From the NCBI GenBank assembly GCA_025362415.1, contig JANYGM010000050.1, positions 1 to 9,846 of the forward strand: 9,846 nt of DNA. The letters run 5' to 3'. A program made the translations under genes and the position numbers. Under the pieces are notes generated by a model, which searched no databases, was not told the DNA's origin, and worked only from the letters and a program-made list of their open reading frames with translations. Shown here one piece after another: positions 6,559-9,846 of the stretch (the first letter of the stretch is position 1; each line of letters begins with the position of its first letter). The DNA comes from a bacterium (GTDB lineage: Bacteria > Bacteroidota > Bacteroidia > Cytophagales > Thermonemataceae).

Positions 6559-6643
6559 TGCAGAAAACGCTTATATTGATACAAAAATTACAAAACCTAA
6601 TTTCTATACCAATACAAGCAAAAATCATTCCTCAAAATTTTAC

Positions 6644-8452
6644 TTAAAATATCAATTCTTTTTCTGTTGTGAGGGTAAGTACATCAGTATCAAGCAAACG
6701 AGTGGCATAAGATTTTGTTTTTGGTAATTCATACGCAAAATAAAACTTCATTGTATGGATTTTACTTTCATAAAAACTTAGCTCATCTCCTTGTGGATTA
6801 TTGCTTAAAATAGCTTTTTGAGCCACAATAGCCTGTTTTAGCCACTGCCACGACACTACAATTAGGCTGGCAAGTTCCATAAACAAATTAGCATCAGCCA
6901 AAAACAAATTATATTCTCCTTTCATTGCAAATGGCACTAAATGCTGGATAACTTGCTGCAAACGCCCTAATTCTTTTTGCAAAGTTTCACTATATTTTTT
7001 CAAATCATCAAAAGCAGTAGCCTCTTGTATGGTTTGCATTATTTCTTGTGCCAAAAGCATTACTGCTTTGCCGTTTTGCATAGTGATTTTTCTTCCTAAC
7101 AAATCTTGCGACTGTATGCCTGTTGTACCCTCGTAGATGGTCGTAATACGTATATCACGAGCCATTTGCTCCAAAGGAAAATCTTTACAATAGCCATAAC
7201 CACCCAAAACTTGCATACCTTCACTTACAGAACGTATGCCGTGTTCTGCTGGAAAAGTTTTGACTATTGGCGTAAGCAAATCTAGCAACAAAAAATATTT
7301 TTCTTTATCCTCTTGATTTGCAGATGCTTCTGATAAGTCTGCATATCTTGCAGCCTCCATAGTAAGTCCCAAACCACCTTCAGAAATAGCTTTTTGAAGT
7401 AATAACATACGTCTAACGTCTGGGTGATTGATAATTTTGGTTTGAGGAGCATTTTTAGCGTCTTTTTCCATCAAAGAACGCCCTTGTGGTCTTTCGTGGG
7501 CATATTCCAAAGAGGCATAATAAGCCGCTGATGCAATAGCTGCGCCCATAAGTCCTACGCCAATACGTGCCTCATTCATCATTTGGAACATATATTTTAG
7601 CCCTTGATTTGCCTCTCCAACGAGCCAACCCTCACAATTATCTTTATCCCCAGCAATAAAATGTATGGCAGGAGTGCTTTTTTGCCCCATTTTGTGGTAA
7701 ATCCCTGCTGTAATCACATCATTATCAACAAATTTGCCATTTTCTTCTCTAAATTTAGGCACAATAAACAAAGAAATACCTTTTGTACCTTTTGGTGCGC
7801 CTTCTATGCGTGCAAGCGTGAGATGAATGATGTTTTCTGCGCAGTCGTGGTCACCTGCAGAGATAAATATTTTCTGCCCTTTGATTTTGTAAGCACCTGT
7901 TTCTGTGAGTTTTGCGCTACTCGTAATGTCGGACAGAGAGCTACCTGCGTGTGGTTCTGTAAGTCCCATTGTGCCTTGCCACGTTCCAGCAAGCATTTTT
8001 GGAAGATATTTGTCTTTAAGTTCTTGTGTTGCAAAACTCGCAATAAGCCTTCCAGCACCTGCAGAAAGCCCAGTGTACATAGTTGCGCCATTGTTGGCAG
8101 CACTCAAAATATAAGAAACTGCTACCTGCACAAGATTTGGGAGTTGTTGCCCACCGTCAGCATAGCTGTAGGTTGCGCCTATCATACCAGCATCTCCCAT
8201 AGCTTTAAGATATGCTTTTACGGCAGGGTGGACAGTGATTTTATTGTCTTTTAGTTGTGGCTCATTGGTGTCCATTTCTATGTAGGCGGGGTGCAAAATG
8301 TTATCCGCAATTTGTCTAGCGGCATCAATGACCATATCAAAAGATGCATTGTCGTGGTCTTTGTAGTGGTGCAAATTGGTTAGTTCTTTTGCATTGAAAA
8401 CTTCGTGCAACAAAAATTTTAGGTTGCGAGGGCTATAATATTGCTTTGCCAT
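6644..8452 (-). CDS. Long acyl-CoA dehydrogenase (FadE5/DmdC-like)
   Basis: The product has 602 residues, longer than the roughly 380 of classic acyl-CoA dehydrogenases and in the range of the FadE5/DmdC-type branch. The order is an N-terminal extension and alpha domain (1-155), a beta domain with the FAD/acyl-binding signature GLTEPHAGSSLSD (163-175), and the C-terminal helical domain (about 290-455). The catalytic base is expected at Glu441 in IYEGTTGIQ, and QVLGGYGYCKDFPLEQ (414-429) is the second family signature. An extra C-terminal helical domain (about 465-600) follows. The enzyme oxidises an acyl-CoA to the trans-2-enoyl-CoA, passing electrons to ETF in the cytoplasm. The substrate is uncertain: fatty acyl-CoA and 3-methylmercaptopropionyl-CoA are both possible for this branch. 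No beta-oxidation neighbours are present, and the gene appears monocistronic. The ATG at 8452 fits the family N-terminus. Confidence 0.9.
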   Translation of the reverse strand: MAKQYYSPRNLKFLLHEVFNAKELTNLHHYKDHDNASFDMVIDAARQIADNILHPAYIEMDTNEPQLKDNKITVHPAVKAYLKAMGDAGMIGATYSYADGGQQLPNLVQVAVSYILSAANNGATMYTGLSAGAGRLIASFATQELKDKYLPKMLAGTWQGTMGLTEPHAGSSLSDITSSAKLTETGAYKIKGQKIFISAGDHDCAENIIHLTLARIEGAPKGTKGISLFIVPKFREENGKFVDNDVITAGIYHKMGQKSTPAIHFIAGDKDNCEGWLVGEANQGLKYMFQMMNEARIGVGLMGAAIASAAYYASLEYAHERPQGRSLMEKDAKNAPQTKIINHPDVRRMLLLQKAISEGGLGLTMEAARYADLSEASANQEDKEKYFLLLDLLTPIVKTFPAEHGIRSVSEGMQVLGGYGYCKDFPLEQMARDIRITTIYEGTTGIQSQDLLGRKITMQNGKAVMLLAQEIMQTIQEATAFDDLKKYSETLQKELGRLQQVIQHLVPFAMKGEYNLFLADANLFMELASLIVVSWQWLKQAIVAQKAILSNNPQGDELSFYESKIHTMKFYFAYELPKTKSYATRLLDTDVLTLTTEKELIF

Positions 8453-8599
8453 TATTTTTTGATATTGTTTTTAGTATTGATATTTTCTTTATAAAGTAAA
8501 TTTACACAAAAAACATCAATAAAATATATTTTGTTATATTTTTTTTAAGAAATTATTGAATTTCAGAAAATAATTATTGAATTGGGGAGATATTAAACA

Positions 8600-8648
8600 A
8601 AAATTAGTCTATAAATATTTGATTATCAAATGTTTATAGACTAATTTT
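8600..8648 (-). terminator. Long AT-rich stem upstream of the dehydrogenase gene
   Basis: Arms 8600-8622 and 8626-8648 form a 23-bp stem with one T/G pair and a TTA loop. On the minus strand the stem runs into TTTTTGTTT, so it could act as a second terminator behind the one at 8691-8725 for transcripts coming from the right. The rest of the 396-base gap 8453-8848 holds the terminator, a tRNA-like fragment and direct repeats listed separately. I see no gene in it, and no clear promoter for the dehydrogenase between 8453 and 8599. Confidence 0.5.
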
Positions 8649-8690
8649 GCAGGCAATTTAAAAAATGCTGACTAAACTCATTATTACGTA

Positions 8691-8725
8691 AAAAAAGCCT
8701 TTAATATTAAATTAAAGGCTTTTTT
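8691..8725 (-). terminator. Strong intrinsic terminator
   Basis: Arms 8691-8704 and 8712-8725 are perfectly complementary over 14 bp around a 7-base loop, with GCC/GGC in the stem. A run of six T follows on either strand, because the outer part of each arm is A6/T6. It can stop transcripts from both directions. On the minus strand it follows the membrane-protein gene and, directly, the tRNA-like fragment at 8727-8743. Confidence 0.85.
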
Positions 8726-8726
8726 G

Positions 8727-8743
8727 TGGGAGTTGAGGGATTT
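8727..8743 (-). other. tRNA 3'-end-like fragment, possible attachment core
   Basis: On the minus strand these 17 bases read AAATCCCTCAACTCCCA. This would fit a T-loop end (AAAT), the 3' half of a T-stem (CCCTC), a 7-base acceptor strand (AACTCCC) and a discriminator A. An intrinsic terminator follows immediately, as behind real tRNA genes. Upstream of AAAT the similarity stops: the preceding bases do not complete a T-stem, and no 5' half exists nearby. This is what remains at one side when an element integrates into a tRNA 3' end. It is an inference from a short stretch. Confidence 0.35.
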
Positions 8744-8785
8744 AACCTTATACCACCTAACCCCCTCAATATCATTGTATTGCAC

Positions 8786-8841
8786 TTTGTCGGCGTGCAA
8801 ATGCTCCGTTTTTGCCTACTTTTGTCGGCGTTTTTGTCGGC
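8786..8841. repeat. Three TTTGTCGGC direct repeats
   Basis: TTTGTCGGC occurs at 8786-8794, 8821-8829 and 8833-8841, the first two extended to TTTGTCGGCGT. The spacings are 35 and 12 bases, in a patch more G+C-rich than its surroundings. It lies between the membrane-protein stop and the tRNA-like fragment. Short direct repeats beside an attachment core are the usual form of arm-type sites bound by tyrosine recombinases; that role is inferred. Confidence 0.6.
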
Positions 8842-8848
8842 AAAATGC

Positions 8849-9301
8849 CTAGAGAATACCTGTAAAACGAGGTTCTATTTGTGCTATTTTTTTTAAAGCA
8901 GTTTCTAGTCGTTCCTCTAGTTTTTGTTCTCTTTCTTTGAGTTTTTCTATTTCTTTTTTCGTTTCTGCTTCAACAGGGCGTATAGCGGTGCTTCTATCCC
9001 AAAGCACAAAGCCAATAATACCTACAACACTTGTAAGCACCAAAGGAATGATGATTAAAAGTAGCATTTGCATAAAGTCTAAACGCTTATCCATACCGTC
9101 TAAACGCTTATCCATACTATCTAAACGCTTATCCACTCCCTCTATTTTTGTACTTGTAACTGCTTGTTGTTTAGCTAGTTCGCTCATTTGCTTGTTATTT
9201 TCTGCTTGTTGTTTGACAAGTTCCAGCAACAACTCTCTATCACTTTGCCCGTATGCACGCAAGCACGCAACACACAACAACATTATTAGTATTTGTTTCA
9301 T
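8849..9301 (-). CDS. Signal-peptide, coiled-coil, single-TM protein of unknown function
   Basis: The product has 150 residues. A signal peptide (1-18, ending RAYG before QSD) is followed by a periplasmic coiled coil (about 20-77) that contains three near-identical heptads VDKRLDS, MDKRLDG and MDKRLDF (56-76). A strong transmembrane helix (79-100) then ends in WDR, and a charged coiled coil (110-140) probably lies in the cytoplasm. The topology would place one coil on each side of the membrane, suggesting an oligomeric sensor, tether or spacer; no enzymatic motif is seen. I recall similar uncharacterised Bacteroidota proteins with a 'FxLWDR' end to the helix. The start overlaps the stop of the upstream regulator gene by four bases (ATGA), so the two are translationally coupled. 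The TAG stop is followed by the direct repeats and terminator. Confidence 0.75.
   Translation of the reverse strand: MKQILIMLLCVACLRAYGQSDRELLLELVKQQAENNKQMSELAKQQAVTSTKIEGVDKRLDSMDKRLDGMDKRLDFMQMLLLIIIPLVLTSVVGIIGFVLWDRSTAIRPVEAETKKEIEKLKEREQKLEERLETALKKIAQIEPRFTGIL
9077..9139 (-). repeat. Three 21-bp tandem repeats encoding heptads
   Basis: Three units of 21 bp (9077-9097, 9098-9118, 9119-9139) share TCTAAACGCTTATCCA and differ at a few bases. They lie in frame in the membrane-protein gene and encode DKRLD heptads of its periplasmic coiled coil. Units of 21 bp can be gained or lost without a frameshift, so the coil length may vary between strains. Confidence 0.9.
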
Positions 9302-9651
9302 TGGTTTTTTGATTTTAATAGTTCTATTATTTCATCTTTTGCTTTTAGCAATTCTTTTTTAAGATGTTCATTTTCAGCCCTACACGCATCTAACGTAATG
9401 TTTGCGTGCTTACCAATAGCAAGATTATTGTTATCTCCTATTGACAAATTTTTTTCTTCATTTTCAGAAATAAGATAAGAAACACTAACACCTAGTATGC
9501 CAGATATTATTTGTAACTCTCCTATCAGAAAATAATCTTTTTTTAATTTATCATCTAAAGTTTGTGCAGTTATTCCTACTTCAGTATAAATTTTTCTTTT
9601 TGTAACTTTTTGATTTTTAAGTAATTGCAAAATTCTTTCAGAAATAATCAT
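9298..9651 (-). CDS. Small XRE-like helix-turn-helix regulator with C-terminal coiled coil
   Basis: The product has 117 residues. The N-terminal part (about 4-62) has the five-helix pattern of an XRE/lambda-repressor-like domain. The helix-turn-helix falls around KRKIYTEVGITAQTLDDKL (18-36), and the closing IISGILGVSVSYLI (48-61) is typical of the fold. A linker rich in Asn and Gly (about 69-85) leads to a coiled coil (89-115) likely used for dimerisation. It probably represses its own promoter and a divergent one in the dyad-rich region 9685-9772, as small regulators of mobile elements often do. It is first in a two-gene unit with the membrane protein (4-base overlap). The ATG at 9651 starts immediately before the fold. 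The DNA target is inference. Confidence 0.7.
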   Translation of the reverse strand: MIISERILQLLKNQKVTKRKIYTEVGITAQTLDDKLKKDYFLIGELQIISGILGVSVSYLISENEEKNLSIGDNNNLAIGKHANITLDACRAENEHLKKELLKAKDEIIELLKSKNQ

Positions 9652-9679
9652 AATTTTTAAAAAAAAAGTTTAAGTTTTA

Positions 9680-9711
9680 TTTGTTAGTATCAGTTTAAAC
9701 TGTTACTATTG
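9680..9711 (+). promoter_or_regulatory. Candidate plus-strand promoter
   Basis: TTTG (9680-9683) is followed after exactly 20 bases by TACTATTG (9704-9711), one base off the TAnnTTTG consensus. Transcription would begin near 9718, about 30 bases before the ATG at 9748. The palindrome 9685-9708 fills the spacer. Confidence 0.45.
9685..9708. promoter_or_regulatory. 24-bp dyad, probable operator
   Basis: The centre CAGTTTAAACTG (9691-9702) is a perfect palindrome. Beyond one mismatched pair (9690/9703) the symmetry continues for five more bases each side (TAGTA and TACTA). It lies in the leader of the XRE-like gene and between the -33 and -7 boxes of the candidate plus-strand promoter, where a bound dimer could block both. 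Confidence 0.5.
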
Positions 9712-9716
9712 CATTC

Positions 9717-9772
9717 GGAAATAATATTTCCAAATATAGAAAAAATAATGCCAAAAATGGAAATATTATTTC
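9717..9772. promoter_or_regulatory. Two copies of a GGAAATAnTATTTCC dyad
   Basis: GGAAATAATATTTCC (9717-9731) is a perfect 15-bp dyad. A second copy, matching at all but the last base (C to A), spans 9759-9773. Their centres are 42 bp apart, about four helical turns. The first copy abuts the minus-strand -7 box, and the second lies in the first codons of the plus-strand frame. Confidence 0.5.
9731..9738 (-). promoter_or_regulatory. Candidate -7 box for the XRE-like gene
   Basis: On the minus strand the octamer reads TATATTTG, an exact TAnnTTTG match, about 80 bases upstream of the ATG at 9651. The nearest TTTG upstream is only 13 bases away, so the -33 element is poorly placed. That would fit a weak or regulated promoter. 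Confidence 0.4.
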
Positions 9773-9846
9773 AAATCCGACAAAATATTTACAAGATGAA
9801 AAATTTACAGAAATTATCAGACGAAATTCTTTCAAAAGATGGTTTA
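9748..9846 (+). CDS. Partial gene start, divergent from the regulator
   Basis: An ATG at 9748 opens a frame of 33 codons that is still open at the window edge. The peptide begins MPKMEILFQIRQNIYK, and later ATGs occur at codons 4 and 17 (MKNLQKLSDEIL). No family can be named from so little. Support comes from the context: a candidate plus-strand promoter lies about 30 bases upstream, and the gene would be divergent from an XRE-like regulator, as is usual in phage- or element-type switches. The start codon is uncertain. Confidence 0.4.
   Translation, partial: MPKMEILFQIRQNIYKMKNLQKLSDEILSKDGL

Noticed and set aside
7604..8254. Long plus-strand open frame opposite the acyl-CoA dehydrogenase
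   Set aside because: It is antisense to a well-conserved enzyme. Its peptide is rich in Cys, Phe and basic residues without domain pattern, as expected of a shadow frame.
8453..8599. Promoter of the acyl-CoA dehydrogenase
   Set aside because: A TAAATTTA-like box exists on the minus strand, but no -33 element stands at proper spacing and the last consensus G is missing, so it was not listed.
8727..8790. Complete tRNA gene on the minus strand
   Set aside because: Only a 3'-like end is present. No D-arm, anticodon stem or 5' acceptor strand can be folded from the flanking bases.
9077..9139. CRISPR-like short repeats
   Set aside because: The units are contiguous without spacers, only three in number, and in frame within a coding region.
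8937..9362. 141-codon plus-strand frame over the membrane protein
   Set aside because: Its repeated SKRLSIPSKRLSILSKRL-like pattern is only the complement of the 21-bp heptad repeats, and the minus-strand product has coherent signal, coil and TM features.
9777..9784. Fourth TTTGTCGG copy (minus strand) in the plus-strand partial gene
   Set aside because: It lacks the final C, is in the opposite orientation and lies about 940 bases away, so it is probably coincidental.

Overview
The window looks like chromosomal DNA from a Bacteroidota bacterium, probably of the Cytophagales type. This is inferred from low G+C, starts that mostly lack Shine-Dalgarno sequences, a TTTG-N20-TAnnTTTG promoter, a TPR/PD40/OmpA envelope protein of the PorE architecture, a signal peptide ending in Ala-Gln, and a BrxA/BrxB bacilliredoxin. 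Genus cannot be fixed from the sequence alone.

Layout. Bases 1-442 hold no gene. Bases 33-279 form one large nested inverted repeat built from REP-like hairpin units, followed by an AT-rich tandem repeat that runs up to a cytoplasmic leucine-rich-repeat gene (443-1366, +). That gene converges on a secreted OmpA-family protein (1442-3757, -), and a perfect 27-bp inverted repeat lies between the two stops. Next come a bacilliredoxin (3949-4368, -) with two hairpins behind it, and a family 9 glycosyltransferase (4530-5618, -). Directly upstream of the glycosyltransferase, and probably in the same transcript, is a pair of unrecognised genes: a 66-residue and a 212-residue protein (6277-6477 and 5637-6275, -). 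They are driven by a near-perfect Bacteroidota promoter at 6527-6558. A long acyl-CoA dehydrogenase follows (6644-8452, -).

The last 1.1 kb has the look of the edge of an integrated element. Reading leftward on the minus strand, it contains a divergent control region with several dyads (9685-9772), a small XRE-like regulator, and an overlapping signal-peptide/coiled-coil/one-TM protein. After these come three TTTGTCGGC direct repeats, a 17-base stretch resembling a tRNA 3' end, and a strong intrinsic terminator. A plus-strand reading frame opens at 9748 and runs off the window.

Most of the window is housekeeping or envelope genes without an obvious shared pathway. The parts most likely to hold something undescribed are the 66-aa/212-aa pair, which share an FLxQGD-type motif, and the regulator/membrane-protein module with its operator-like control region and possible attachment site.
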